A stretch of 64,000 nt of DNA from Mycoplasma miroungirhinis (GTDB lineage Bacteria; Bacillota_I; Bacilli_A; Mycoplasmatales; Metamycoplasmataceae), in the NCBI RefSeq assembly GCF_013008815.1, contig NZ_CP053097.1, forward strand, positions 248,001 to 312,000, given 5' to 3'. The notes under the pieces were generated by a model. It was given only the letters and a program-made list of their open reading frames with translations. It had not been told where the DNA came from and did not search any database. Below, in pieces: positions 11,412-23,623 of this stretch. The stretch's first letter is position 1. Each line of letters begins with the position of its first letter. Made by a program: the position numbers and the translations under genes.

Positions 11412-12299
11412 TTATTTTTTTAATATATCAAAATTTTCTTTAACTAATTTAATAAAAATATTTTTTAAATTTTTTATAGTATTTTTATCAAAATTATTTA
11501 AATTGTTAACTAATTGATATGATTTACTTTCTATATCAACAAAACTAAAAATATAAGTCATTTTATGGTTTTGGGTTCGATTTATTAAAACATTTAAAAT
11601 ATATTCTTGAAAAAATCACATTGGTTTATTTGCTAATCCTAAACCTGTATAAAATAAATAATCAACATCTTCTAAAAGTGGAAAAATAGAATCTTTTATT
11701 TTATAACCTTGATTGCTAGAAAAATTATATAAATCATTTAAATCTAAAAATGCAACAGTATGTCCTTTATCTGCTATTAAAAAAGCTAAATATTTTAATG
11801 AATAATTTACATTCACTAAGTCATCATTGACAATAAATAAGCTTTTTGTAGATTTTAATTTCAAATGATCATCTATCAATTTTTTTATGTCACCATATTG
11901 TTTAAAGGTATCAATTGTTTTTTTTAAAGCTTCTGTTTTTTTAATTTTATTATTTAAAAAATTATTAATATCTTTTTCAATGTTAGTTATATTTGAAAAT
12001 CAAAATTTATCTAAAATTTGTTGTTTTTTAAATCAAGGTTGATTGCTAAAATCAATATCTAAAAATCCATAACTATTTATTATTAGTTCTCAATTTGGTT
12101 TTTTTTGATATTTATTAACATAAATAAAATATTTATGTAATAAATTCATTCCATCTTGAATTTGTTGATTAGACATATTTAATTTTTTAATAATACTTTG
12201 TATTTCTTCATTTTCAAATACTTCTTGATGAATTTTATTTAATTTGCTTTTTGAAGTATTGAGATTAATTTTTATTTCTTTTATAGATACATTGTTCAT
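11412..12299 (-). CDS. dnaI: DnaI-like primosomal (helicase loader) protein with a degenerate P-loop
   Basis: Probable helicase loader acting with the DnaB/DnaD-type protein encoded just upstream (12-bp gap). 295 residues. The N-terminal ~120 residues are helical and Asn/Lys-rich; the segment MLLHKYFIY...WELIINSYGFLDIDFSNQPW resembles the DnaI N-terminal region. The C-terminal part should be an AAA+ ATPase, but where the Walker A should be one reads KSTKSLFIVNDDLVN, without GxxGxGKT. The beta strand TVAFLDLNDLY and Walker-B-like LLEDVDYLFYTGLG are still visible. Identification rests mainly on synteny (polA-coaE-dnaB-dnaI as in Bacillus). ATP hydrolysis is doubtful. Confidence 0.7.
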
Positions 12300-12311
12300 T
12301 TATTTTCCATT

Positions 12312-13163
12312 CTAATATAAATTACTTATATTTTGTTTAGTTTTAGAATAGTTTTTTATTTCAATTATTACATCTAATTCTTTTTTAATATCATTAGTTA
12401 ACATTATATTTTTTTTAGCATAATCATTTGCTATAGTTTCTATGTAATTTATAACAATCTGATCGTTTACTTTTAATGAAAAATCAATAAATAAATTAAT
12501 TTGTTCATCTAAAAATCCTAAATTAATTAAATTTTCAATCATTTTTTTTTGTAAAACTGTGACTTCTTTATTTGTTTGTTGTTTTATAAATTGTTCAGGT
12601 TTTAAAACATTTACACTATTTATATTTATATTAATATTTTGTGCTTTTTCCATTTCATTATTAATTCTTTCTAAATCTGTATTTTTATTATCTTTTAGTT
12701 CAAATAAATCAGTATATTTTTTCGAATTATTAATATATTCCTCTTTATTTAAAGTAAATAATTGTTGAGAAAAAAATATTTTTTCATATTTTTTTTCACC
12801 GATTAATTTAAATAGTTGTTTTGCTAATAACGATTGCTGAAATTGTTTTAATGCCAAAGGTTTATTTATTGAAATAATTGCATTTTTAAATAAAGGTGAT
12901 TCATAACATTTAATTAAACCTACAGCTTCTAATTTATCTTTTGCATCATGTAAAATATCAATATCACAATTTAAATGTTTAGTAATTTCTTTAAATGAAA
13001 ATTGAAATCTAGGATTGTCTACTAAATTAAATTCATCTAAAAAATAATGGTAAAGAGCAACAGATTCAATACCGATAATAGGTGTGTATAAAATACGAAT
13101 ATTTTCTAAATCTGATTCATTTATGTAATAATTTTTTTCAATATAAAAATTATTGTACAACAT
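12312..13163 (-). CDS. Replication initiation/membrane attachment protein, DnaB (Bacillus-type)/DnaD family
   Basis: Primosome component that in Bacillus helps load the replicative helicase at origins and restart sites. 283 residues from the ATG at 13163, which has an AGAGG site eight bases upstream; a GTG 9 bp further up is less likely. N-terminal winged-helix-like part (ILYTPIIGIESVALYHYFLDEF, SFKEITKHLNCDIDILHDAKDKLEAVGLIKCYE) and a C-terminal DnaD-like helical part (VTVLQKKMIENLINLGFLDEQINLFIDF, YIETIANDYAKKNI). Downstream of coaE and upstream of dnaI, the Bacillus order. Not related to the E. coli DnaB helicase. Confidence 0.85.
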   Translation of the reverse strand: MLYNNFYIEKNYYINESDLENIRILYTPIIGIESVALYHYFLDEFNLVDNPRFQFSFKEITKHLNCDIDILHDAKDKLEAVGLIKCYESPLFKNAIISINKPLALKQFQQSLLAKQLFKLIGEKKYEKIFFSQQLFTLNKEEYINNSKKYTDLFELKDNKNTDLERINNEMEKAQNINININSVNVLKPEQFIKQQTNKEVTVLQKKMIENLINLGFLDEQINLFIDFSLKVNDQIVINYIETIANDYAKKNIMLTNDIKKELDVIIEIKNYSKTKQNISNLY

Positions 13164-13227
13164 ATACAACACCTCTAATCTAATTAGTAATTTTGAATTT
13201 TTCGTTTTTGATACTTTAATTTTAAAC

Positions 13228-13773
13228 TTAAGAAAAATAAATTTTAAAGAATTTTTTAAAAAAGTTTCGAGATAAAACTTTATAGCAGTAAATATTTACA
13301 ATTTTATCATCCAAAAAGTACTTATTTAAAGTATCAATTATAATTTTATTCTTGTTATTTACATTTCTTATCTGTAAGTTTTTTACCCTTCTTTTTTCGG
13401 GAATATCAATACAAATAACTTTGGAAAAAAAGCGTCTAAAATTACCATTTTTTTTGTATAAAATTGGTATTTCTACAAAATCATAAAAATTATTTTCTAA
13501 ATGCTTTTCAATTAATGGAAAAATTAATAATTCAATTTTATTAATAAACTCCGGTTGTAAAAAAATTCTATCTACAAGTGCTTTTTTATCAACTTCTGTT
13601 TCATTAACAAAATCAGAACCTAAATGATTTTGTATTAATTTATAACCTTCATTTCCATTTTGATAGAGTTTTTTTACTAAATCATCCACAATTAAAATCT
13701 TATAACCTTGCTTTTCTAGAAAATGTAAAAATGTCGACTTACCAACTCCACTTTTTCCTATGATTGCTATCAT
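13228..13773 (-). CDS. coaE: Dephospho-CoA kinase
   Basis: Last step of coenzyme A synthesis, phosphorylating dephospho-CoA. 181 residues. Walker A GKSGVGKSTFL near residue 6, then ILIVDDLVKKLY (DxD-type substrate site), PLIEKHLE, the core strand FVEIPILYKKN and VICIDIPEKRRVKNLQIRN. Shorter and more Lys-rich at the C-terminus than typical. ATG overlaps the stop of the upstream exonuclease by one base. Confidence 0.9.
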   Translation of the reverse strand: MIAIIGKSGVGKSTFLHFLEKQGYKILIVDDLVKKLYQNGNEGYKLIQNHLGSDFVNETEVDKKALVDRIFLQPEFINKIELLIFPLIEKHLENNFYDFVEIPILYKKNGNFRRFFSKVICIDIPEKRRVKNLQIRNVNNKNKIIIDTLNKYFLDDKIVNIYCYKVLSRNFFKKFFKIYFS

Positions 13774-14651
13774 TAATTTACCTCTAATTTTTTTAAATTT
13801 TCAGTGATTTTGAAAAGTTCTAATTCTTTTAATCTTATAAGACCATTATTTGATATTTTGACATTTAAAAATGAATATAGTACATCTATATTTTCAAAAG
13901 GAACATCATATCTTAATTGTGCTAAATATTTATCTCTTTTTAAATTATCTTGATAATCTAAAAATTTAGTTTGAATGTTTTTTTCTATTAAATTAATATT
14001 TGCATAAATATTTTCGACATTACGATATTTTTCAAGTAATTTAATTGCAGTTTTAGGTCCAATACCTTTAATCCCTTTAAAATTATCTGAACTATCTCCG
14101 ACAATTGATTTATAATCAACCACTTGTCAAGGATAAAAATTATAAATTTCAAAAAAGTTATCATTATTTACTTCGATTAATTTACTATTTTTAGGTTTTA
14201 AAATTTTGACATTAATATCAATTAATTGATTTAAATCTTGATCAGCAGAATATATGATTATTTCAGTATTTTCTTTTAATTTTGAAGTTATGGAAGCAAC
14301 TATATCATCAGCTTCAAATCCAATTTGTTCAAAACTTTGCAAATTTAGTTCAGGTAATAGATCTTTTATAATTAAAAATTGTGTATAAAAATCTTCTGGT
14401 GCTTTTTGTCTTTGTTGCTTATATTCTAAATATTCTTCGTGACGAAAAGTTTTACCTTTTGCATCAAAACAAAAGAAAATTTGATCTGGATGATAATCTT
14501 TTATTAATTTAAATACAGTATTAAAAAAACCTACAATCGCATTAGTTTTAATTCCAGTTTTAGTTTCTAATTTTTGTTTTGAATATAATGTTCCATAATA
14601 ACTTTTAAAAACTAAATATGTTCCATCGATAATAATAACTCTTTTTTTCAT
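13773..14651 (-). CDS. 5'-3' exonuclease (stand-alone PolA N-terminal domain)
   Basis: FEN-type nuclease expected to remove RNA primers and flaps. 292 residues, only the 5'-3' exonuclease part of DNA polymerase I; no polymerase domain follows, as is common in Mollicutes. Metal-binding acidic residues lie in MKKRVIIIDGTYLVFKSYYG, FFCFDAKGKTFRHEEYLEYK, GFEADDIVAS and YSADQDLNQLI. The helix-hairpin-helix GDSSDNFKGIKGIGPKTAIKLL closes the DNA-binding core. First gene of the exonuclease-coaE-dnaB-dnaI run. The 161-bp gap upstream (14652-14812) shows no gene. Confidence 0.95.
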
Positions 14652-14812
14652 ATCTTTCCTTTAATGTTTTATCTATAAATAATTTTACCAATGTAGTTTA
14701 TATATTAAATTATTTTAATAATTATCTATTATTCATATTAATAAATAGTTAAACCTTAATATAAATTTATTAAAAATACAAATGCAAAGTTGCACTTGAT
14801 ATTTTATTCATA

Positions 14813-17800
14813 TTAATTTATATAAAAAATTTGAGTTTGTTGATTATATTCAATAAATTTATCATCAACTAATTTTTGAATAATCTTTAGTAATGTGTCT
14901 TTAGCTTTTGATGAAAATGATGTATAAAGTAAATAAGACTTTAATGTTTTCATTAAAGATTCTAAATTAATTAATTTTACACTTTTTACAATTTGTACTA
15001 TTAGATTAACAAATTCAAAATAATGGATTTTATCAAGTGGTCTTTTTAGACCAAATTTAAATTGAATATCATTTTCATGAATTTGATTAGAAATTAAAAA
15101 TTTATCATCTAATTTAAAATCTTCATTTATTAAATTTTTTAAAATTAAATTAAAGTATTTTTTAAAATAAGTAGAACTTGAACGAATATGTAAAGCATCA
15201 TTAAGTAATTTGCTAATATCATCTAGATGAACTACTTTTAGTTCAATAATTACTTTTTTAATAACTAAATAAACATCATTAAAAGAACTATTCATATGTA
15301 AGAAATGTTTTTTTAAAAAATCTTCATTAAATTCATAATTTTCTAAAAAATCTATTTTTATTTCTTGTTTTTTTACTATTTTAAATAATTGTTGCTCACT
15401 GTTAAATAAATTATTATTGTTATCTGAAGATTTTTTTACATTAGCTGTTTTAATATCTTTTATTACATTTTGTAGTTTGTTAATTTGATTTTGTTTATTA
15501 TTAAATCAATCAGTAGATCAGATTCTATGAATTTTTCAACCACGTTTTTCTAAAACTTCTTGACGTAATCTATCTCTATCTCTTGCTGTTTTTGAAGAAT
15601 GATAAGATGCTCCATCACATTCTATTCCTAATAAAAAACTATTAGGATTTTTAGGATCTTCGATAGCTAAATCAATACGATAACCTGAACTTCCAACTTG
15701 AGTATGAACTTTATAACCTATTTTAGCTAATTCTTGATATACTTCTTTTTCAAAATAAGAATCAAATTGGTAATTATTATTTTTTTTATCAATTAATTTA
15801 TTAATACCAAATTCAGCTATTCAAAAATAATCTTTTAAAAACTTAATACCTCTTGATTCACTACGATTTAAATCAATATCTTCGTATTTTAATGATGAAA
15901 CTAAAATTGTTCCTCGTTTTGCTCTGGTAAATGCTACATTTAATCTTTTATAACCATTTTCTTGATTAATAGGACCAAATCTCATATGAATTTTACCAGT
16001 TGAATAAGGACCATAAACTGTACTTATGATAATAAATTCTTTTTCATCACCTTGAACTGTTTCAATGTTTTTAATAAAAAATGGATCTTGTTTATTTCGA
16101 TCAAAAAATGAACTATATTGAGGGTATTTTTGTTTAAATTTGTCGATTTTTTTCTCAATTAACATTTCTTGTTCTTGGTTAAAAGTAACAACACCTACAC
16201 TACTATTTAGACCATAAGTATCAATTATCGTTTTAATTGTTTCAACTACTTTCGAAGCTTCTATTTCATTACGACGATCAATAAAATATCCTTCAACATA
16301 TATTTTATTTATTCCTTCAAATGCTTGAGGTTTAATTTTGGAAGGGAAAGTAATTAAATTATTATAAATTTCTTGATTAGAAGGATAAATTAATTCTTCA
16401 AACAATGAACGATAATGTCATTTTAATTTAATAGTTTTAAGAGCAATATTTGCCATACTTAAAATTGAATCAAAACCTTTTATAGAAATATCATCACTTA
16501 CATCTTCATCATTAAATTCTTGGTCAATAGTATTAAAGAAATTTGTTGGAGGTAATTGTTCAGTATCACCAACAATAATAATTTGTTTAGCTCTAGAAAT
16601 TGCTCCAATTGCAGTTTCAGGTCTAACTTGTGAAGCCTCATCGAAAATAACAGTATCAAAAATAATATCACTATCTTTTAAATATGCACTAACAGACAAA
16701 GGAGACATCATTAAACAAGGTTTTAAATTTAATAATAAATTAGGAATTTTTTCAAATAATTTCTTAAAAGGCATAATATTTCTTGATTTATTAGCTTCAG
16801 ATTTAAGAATTTTAATTTCTATGTTTTGACTATTTAAACCAACTGTACTAGGAATATTTTTTAATAAATTAGATTCAATTTTTGCTTTTGCTAATTTTTT
16901 AATTTCTATTTCTATACTATTGAATATATTTCTAAATGTTTCTAGATTTGAGTCATTAAATTCTGGTAAATAAGTTTGAATAATATTATCAATAAGCATT
17001 TTATAAAAACGTTTTAAAAAGACATCATAAAATGATTTTTTCATATTTGAACTAAATAAAACATCAATAAAATTTTTTAAGCCTAAATTATATGATTTAA
17101 AAATAGAATTATTGATTCTTGTCATATTATTTAAATCTTTTTCATAAGTAATTAAATTATTAATTTTTAAATTTAATTGAGGGATAGATAAGATTTCGAA
17201 ATTAATAATATTTTCATCAAAATTTGAAGAAATATACTCAAAATTACTTAAAAATAGATTTATTTTTGTTAATGTTTCTTGTATTTCATTTGGATATCTA
17301 ATATCTAAATTTATTATTGGAATTAATTTATTTATATCTATAACAAAATTAGCAATGGTGTTGAATTTTACTATCGTATATGCTAAATCAATTGATTGTT
17401 TTGTATTATTTAAAATATCTAAATCAATATTTTTTAATTTATATTCCATATTATTTAAAACATAATCTAGTTCACTTTTAATATCATAATAATTAAATAA
17501 TAAATAAATATTTTGTTGAATTTCAGTTTTATTTTTAATAAGAGAATATTTTTTTATTATAGATTTTACAAAAGATCATTTAGAATTAAATATTTTGATT
17601 TTTTTATCAACTGATTCTAAATAAAATTCTTTAAATTTTTTAAGATCTTCTTTTAAAATTTCTAAATTAAACACATTTTTAATTTTATCTTCAAGTTCAA
17701 TTTTTGTCTTAAATTTATCAATAGTATATTGATAATCTTTAATTTCTTTATCAAAATCATTAATCTTAAAAATTTCAGAATTAATTTTTATTTTTTGTAC

Positions 17801-19471
17801 AAGAATTTTTTGAAATATTTCTTTTAAATATTTAACATTTAATGCAAATTTTTGGTCATTGAAAGTAATTGATGTATGAACATTTAAAATATTATCATAA
17901 ACATCATAAGCTAAAGAAGTAAGGGATTTTAATTTCAAAATAATGTCTTCTTTTTGACTTTGATTGATATTAATTCATTTACTTCCTCATCATGGATTTT
18001 CTTGAACTTTAAAGCTAAAATATTTACAATAATCTTCAATTTCATTAATAATAATCTTTAAATCAGATAATACTTCTGCATTAAATAGTGATAAATTAGG
18101 TAATGAAAATATTAACTCATTTTGAACAGGTATACTAAAATAAATTCCAATAAGTTTATATAAACTCATATTTAATGGTTTCCGATTTTTTAATAATTCT
18201 TCACCATATTTTTTTAAATAATTTACTGTTTTTTGATACTTATTAGTTAAATCTTCTGAAATGTTTTGATCAATAACTAATTGATTTTCACCTTTTGAAA
18301 GCGAATCATATAAATTTTTTAAAACTTGCTTTTTATCTAAATTTATACTATGAATAGGAATTGCATAATCTGCTAAGTCAATTTTATTTAAATTATTATA
18401 AACAACATCTAAAGCAGCCTTTTTTTCTGATACAAAAAAGAATTTTTTTGTTTCTTGCTAAAAGCTCTGTAATTATGTTTGTAATGGTATGTGATTTACC
18501 AGTACCAGGAGGACCTTGTAAAATAAAACTTTCCCCTTGTATTGCACTTTGAATTGCTACTTCTTGTGAAGAATCTGAATCTAAAATATGATAATACTCA
18601 TTAATATCGATTTTGTTTTCAACATTAAATTCAGTAATTAAATCATAAACTTTAGTTTCTACTTCTTCATTAGAAATGGACTTAATGAACTCATTTTCAG
18701 TAATTTTTTGTTCATTTTGTTCTAAATCTGCATACATATTAATTTTAGAAAAACTAAATGTATCTAAATAAACATTATCAACAAAATCTCATTGATTATC
18801 TTGAAAATTATTTTCTAAAAATGCCTTAATAAAATTAAATTTATCGATATCATTTTCAAGTTGATCAAATTCATCAAAATCAAATTTAATTCCATAATTA
18901 AATTGTAATTTACTTAACAAAGTAAAATTAGGAGTCAAAATAGATTCTTCATCGAAACTACAATAAAAATTTTTATTTGTATTTTTGGAAATTAGTTTAG
19001 TCTGCACAAAAGCTAATGGTGAATAAAAAATTTCATCACTATCAGTTGAATCTTTTCATTTTAAAAAACCAATTACTAAAAATAATGTATTAATTGAATA
19101 TTCATCGATGAAATCAAGATATTTTTTATTAATTTTCTTTAAAATTAACAACTGATCTATTCAATTTAAATTAGAATAAAACATTTTTGAATGAAATTCA
19201 TTAATTTTGCTTAGAATTTCATCATTTGTATAAACTCGTAAAATTGATTTTTCGTCTTTTTGTTCTTCTTCTAAAATTACATTGGTAATTTCCACTGATT
19301 TTTTTTCATTAATTAGTTTTAATAAATTTTGGATATTAGGACTAATTATTTGTAATTTTGTTGCACTTTTTGTTGTTTGTAAATTGTAATTTAATGATTT
19401 ATTTCTAAATGTTAAATCAAGTAAATCATTTTTTCATTTTGCGACATTTTATTAACTTTTCTTTCTTCCAT
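14813..19471 (-). pseudogene. Very large SF1 helicase with C-terminal Vsr-like nuclease domain, broken by two frameshifts
   Basis: Reconstructed product ~1550 residues. The N-terminus resembles the DUF4011 start of large SF1 helicases (WKNDLLDLTFRNKSLNYN). Walker A is QGPPGTGKSHTITNIITELLA; then a long helical insertion; Walker B VIFDEASQVRPE; VGDTEQLPPTNFF; and the helicase end VQGDEKEFIIISTVYGP and RLNVAFTRAKRG. The C-terminal GIECDGASYHSSKTARDRDR and GWKIHRIWSTDWF form a Vsr/MTES_1575-like nuclease domain. The ATG at 19471 (good AGGAG) is in one frame, residues from ~19448 to ~18440 in a second, and everything after in the first again. The first break is at an A4 run near 19447-19450 (one base short), the second at a T6 run at 18434-18439 (one base long). 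Each could be a true mutation or a sequence error. Functions in repair or phage defence are both possible. Confidence 0.85.
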
Positions 19472-19506
19472 TACAAAACTCCTATTTAATAATATTTAAA
19501 TTATCT

Positions 19507-22467
19507 TTAGATTTCCTTTCAACCTTTAATTTGTCAAGTTAAATCTTGTTTTTTTAATATATCAACATAAATAATTTTTCCTACATATTCTTTGATAGGA
19601 GAATTATTTCAAATAATAACTTGAATAGAAGCACTACTATCAAATAAATTTACAACTGTATATGCTTTATTGTTTTTTGTAGTTTTAACAATAGCATCCT
19701 TTATATAAACTGCAATTTTATGTTCAGTACCAGCATGAATATCAACTAATTTTGTTTCAGATTCAAATTGCTTTGTTAAGGAAGAATTATAAATATTACC
19801 TAAATATAATATTTCATTTTTAGATTCAAATTCATAATCATAATCATAATGTATTGGTTTAATATTTCAGTTAATTTGTTCTCAATTAATTGTTTTTGAT
19901 TTGACATTATAACCATTAAATAATTCTAATTTAAAAGCAGTAGAATTTTCTAAACTATTTAATATTGAAACTTGATTTTCAAATTCTCTAAATAAACTTG
20001 CCTTAATTAAAATTTTTAAAGTACTTTCTCCGATAGAAACTGATCTTAAACGTAAAAATGCTTCTAAAATATTTTTAAAAATTCCATTTTTATTTCTTTC
20101 ATTAACAATATTTTCTGCACCGACTTTACCAAAACCTTTAATCATTGTTAAAGGTAAATAAATTTTTTTATTTTTGATAATAGATTTAAGTTCTGAATCA
20201 TTGATTGTTGGACTTATGATTGAAATTCCTAGTTCCTGTGCTTCGGAAATATATTTATTTAAATCTTCATAACTATTTATCGAAGATGAAATGATTGCAT
20301 TATAAAATTCTAGTGGAAAATGAGTTTTTAAATAAGCCATTCGATAAGTAATAAGTGAATAACTAACAGCATGTGATTTATTAAAACCATATGATGCAAA
20401 ACTTTCGATGTTTCCAAAAATATTTTGTGCAAGTTGTTTATCATAATTATTTTCAATCGCTTTTTTTATAAAAATTTCTTTAAATTTTAAAAATTCTTCA
20501 GCTTTTTTCTTACTAATTGCTCTTCTTAATAAATCAGCTTCTGCATAATCCATATTACTGATTTTTTGGACAATTTCTAATACTTGTTCTTGATAAATCA
20601 TTATGCCATAAGTTTTTTCTAACACTTGATCATAATTTTTTTCAATTTGAGGAATATCTTCTTTATGGTTTTTTCTATTTGCATATGATTTAATATGTTG
20701 CATAGGTCCAGGTCTAAATAAACTAATAATTGCAGCAATATCATTAAAATCAGTAACTTTAACTTTCATTAATGTATTACGCATTCCAGGACTTTCTAAT
20801 TGAAAAATACCAGCTGTTTTACCTCCTGATAATAATCTAAAAGTTTCTTCGTCATTTAAAGGTATATTATCGATATCAAAATCAGGTGTGTGTTTTTTAA
20901 TTTCTAATAAAATATCGTTAATAATTGAAAGAGTTTTTAAACCTAAAATATCAATTTTTAGTAATCCAAATGTTTCTAAATAATCCATTGTGATTTCTGT
21001 TTGTAAATAATTATTTGCAAACATAATTGGTGATTTTTTAATAATTTTTTGATCTGAAATTACAATTCCAGCAGCATGTGTTCCTGTTTGGCGATAAAAA
21101 CCTTGAATCCGACAAGCTTCATTAAAAGCATTTTTTAAATCATTTTCTCCAGTTTGGGGATTTTTATATTTATTTACTTCTTCACGAAAAGCATATTCTT
21201 GTTCATAAATTTCTTCTAATCTTAAATTATTGGGAATTTTTTTAGCTAATTGATCAATTGCCGGAATTGGTACATTATAACTACGAGCACTATCACGCAT
21301 TGATGATTTTGAACCTAATGTTGAAAAAGTAATAATTGAAGAAACATTTTCAGTTCCATATTTTGAAATTAAGTAATTAATTAAATCTTGTCTTTTATCA
21401 TCTTGCACATCAATATCTATATCTGGTAAGCTAATACGTTTAGGATTTAAAAATCTTTCGAAAACTAAATTATATTCAATAGGATCAATTTGTGTAATTC
21501 CTAACAAGTAACTAATTAAAGAACCAGCAGCTGAACCCCGTCCAGGACCTATAGAAATATTATTTTGTTTTGCTCATTTAATAAAATCTCAAATAATTAA
21601 AAAATAATCTTCAAATCCTAATTGTTTAATAATTTTTAATTCATAAGTTAATCTTTGTTTATATTCATCTAAATCAAATTTTTTAATTTTATTTTTTGCA
21701 CTTTCAATAACTAATTTCTTTAAAAATTCAAAACTTGAAATATTTTCATTATTTTTATAAACAGGCATTTTAAAACTAGAAATTGGTACATCAATTGCAA
21801 GAGATTGAGCTAAATTATTAGTAAAGTTAATTAATTTTTGAATTCTTGCATCATTTGTTTCAATATTAGCTACTAAAATATCTACAAATCGATTCAATTT
21901 ATTTTGTGTTTTAATTCATTCTAATGTTTGAAGTGTTTGATTATCAAAATGATCAAAAATTTTTCCTTCATTTACATATACAAATTTTTGATCATTAATT
22001 GTATCTAAATCGATTTTTAATTGCTCAATCGTTGATAAATTTATTGATATATAAGTAGAAATATCAGAATACAAACATTTAGTTTGGACATATAAACCTA
22101 GAGTAGGATGATCAATAAAAATTAAATTTTGAAATTGTTTTAAATATGTTTGTGAAACTAATTCATTTTGACTTTGATAAAAATTAAGTTCAAATAATTC
22201 ATTTAAACCTTGTAAATTTTTAGCAATAACTATTAATTCAGATTGAGATGCTGCTTGAAAAGTTTTTATTTGCATTCCATAAATTGTTTTAATATTATTT
22301 TCTTTTGCTTTTATACAAAATTGAGCAAATGAAAACATATTTTTATTTTCAGTAATTGCTAAATATTCTAATTCATTATCTTTTGCTCATTTAATAAGAG
22401 TATCTAATTCAATAGTTGATTCTAATAAAGAAAATACTGTATTAACATGTAAATTAATTAATTTCAT
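19507..22467 (-). CDS. dnaE: DNA polymerase III alpha subunit, DnaE type
   Basis: Replicative/repair DNA polymerase of the C family. 986 residues with several TGA Trp codons. The N-terminal PHP domain is degenerate (LHVNTVFSLLEST lacks the second His of the metal site). The catalytic palm has GPGRGSAAGSLISYLLGIT, the Asp pair in LPDIDIDVQD and KIDILGLKTL; fingers include FQLESPGMRN and ISLFRPGP; then YQEQVLEIVQKISNMDYAEADLLRRAISKK and the helix-hairpin-helix TMIKGFGKVGAENIVNER. A C-terminal OB-fold-like part ends WQIKGWKEI. Mollicutes normally also carry PolC, not in this window. ATG with AAGGAT. Confidence 0.97.
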
Positions 22468-22486
22468 ATTTATCCTTGTCTAATTT

Positions 22487-23623
22487 TTAATTATGAAAAT
22501 GAAATATTTGTACATTTTCAATCGCTTCTGTTTCTAGCTCTTTAAGTCTTGGTAATTCTTGTTCTAATTTTAGAACTTCTTGTAAATTTGGTTTAGTAAT
22601 TGGTTCTTTTGGTGCAAATAATTCACAAGTTTCACAAGCTCTTCTAATACTTATTTCATAGGTATGAATTTGCTCTGCAATTTTGATTGTATCGTTTTTA
22701 TCAAAACTAACTAAAGGTCTAAAAATTGGTAAATTAGTAACTTCTTGAATAACATTTATACTTTCTAAAGTCTGACTTGCAACTTGGGCTAAATTTTCTC
22801 CGTTTGATAATGCGAAATAATGAAATTTATTCGCAATAGCTTCTGCAATTCGGTAAAAACTTCTTCGCATTAAAGTTATTTTGTATTTTTGATTTGAAAC
22901 AAGAGCTAAATAATTCATAACTTTTGTGTAATTAATTTGAAATAATGTCGATTTTAATTGATATTTTGTAATTTCATTAATTAAATCTTCAACTTTTTTA
23001 GTTGTAAAATAATCAGTATGTGGTGGTGTAATAAAATTTATAAAATCAACAATTAAACCTCTTTTTTGCATTAAATTAGCAGCAACGGGACTATCAATTC
23101 CTCCACTCATTAAATGTAAAGTTTTACCACTTATTCCAACAGGCATTCCTCCTCGGGTGTAAGTGTAATTTGAAAAAACAAAAGATTTATTTGCTCTAAT
23201 TTCAACATATATAGTTAAATCTGGATTTTTAAGTTGAACATAAGAGTTTGTAAAAGTTTTTAAAATAACTGCACCTAATTTTTCATTAGTTTCTTGACTT
23301 GAATACATAAATTTTTTATCTGAACGTTTAGTTTGAATCCGAAAAGATTGAAAATTAGTTTGTTTTGCTTCGTTTAATACACGATTTACAATATTTTCTC
23401 ATGAAGTATCTATTTCTTCTACTATGCTAAAACTTGATAAGCCAAAAATATATTTTAATTTTTCAATATTATTTTCTGTAAAACTAATAAAAGCACGATC
23501 AAAAGTAACAATTACTTCACCTTCCATCTTTTTTATTAAGTTATTTTCTAATACTTTTATAAAATTAATTCTATTTTTACCTTTTAAAGTTAACTCACCA
23601 TATCTTAATAAGATTTTTTTCAT
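22487..23623 (-). CDS. thiI: tRNA 4-thiouridine synthetase ThiI
   Basis: Thiolates U8 of tRNA (and in some bacteria provides sulfur for thiamine). 378 residues. N-terminal ferredoxin-like/THUMP region (LLRYGELTLKGKNR), PP-loop HLMSGGIDSPVAANLMQKRG with the SGGxDS ATP-binding motif, and RRACETCELFAPKEP near the end, whose Cys are candidates for sulfur handling. No rhodanese domain, as in Bacillus ThiI. The start overlaps the ezrA stop by one base; the ezrA-thiI neighbourhood also exists in Bacillus. Confidence 0.96.

Noticed and set aside
13164-13172. GTG start for the DnaB/DnaD-like gene
   Set aside because: The GTG lies within the spacing of the AGAGG site that serves the ATG at 13163.
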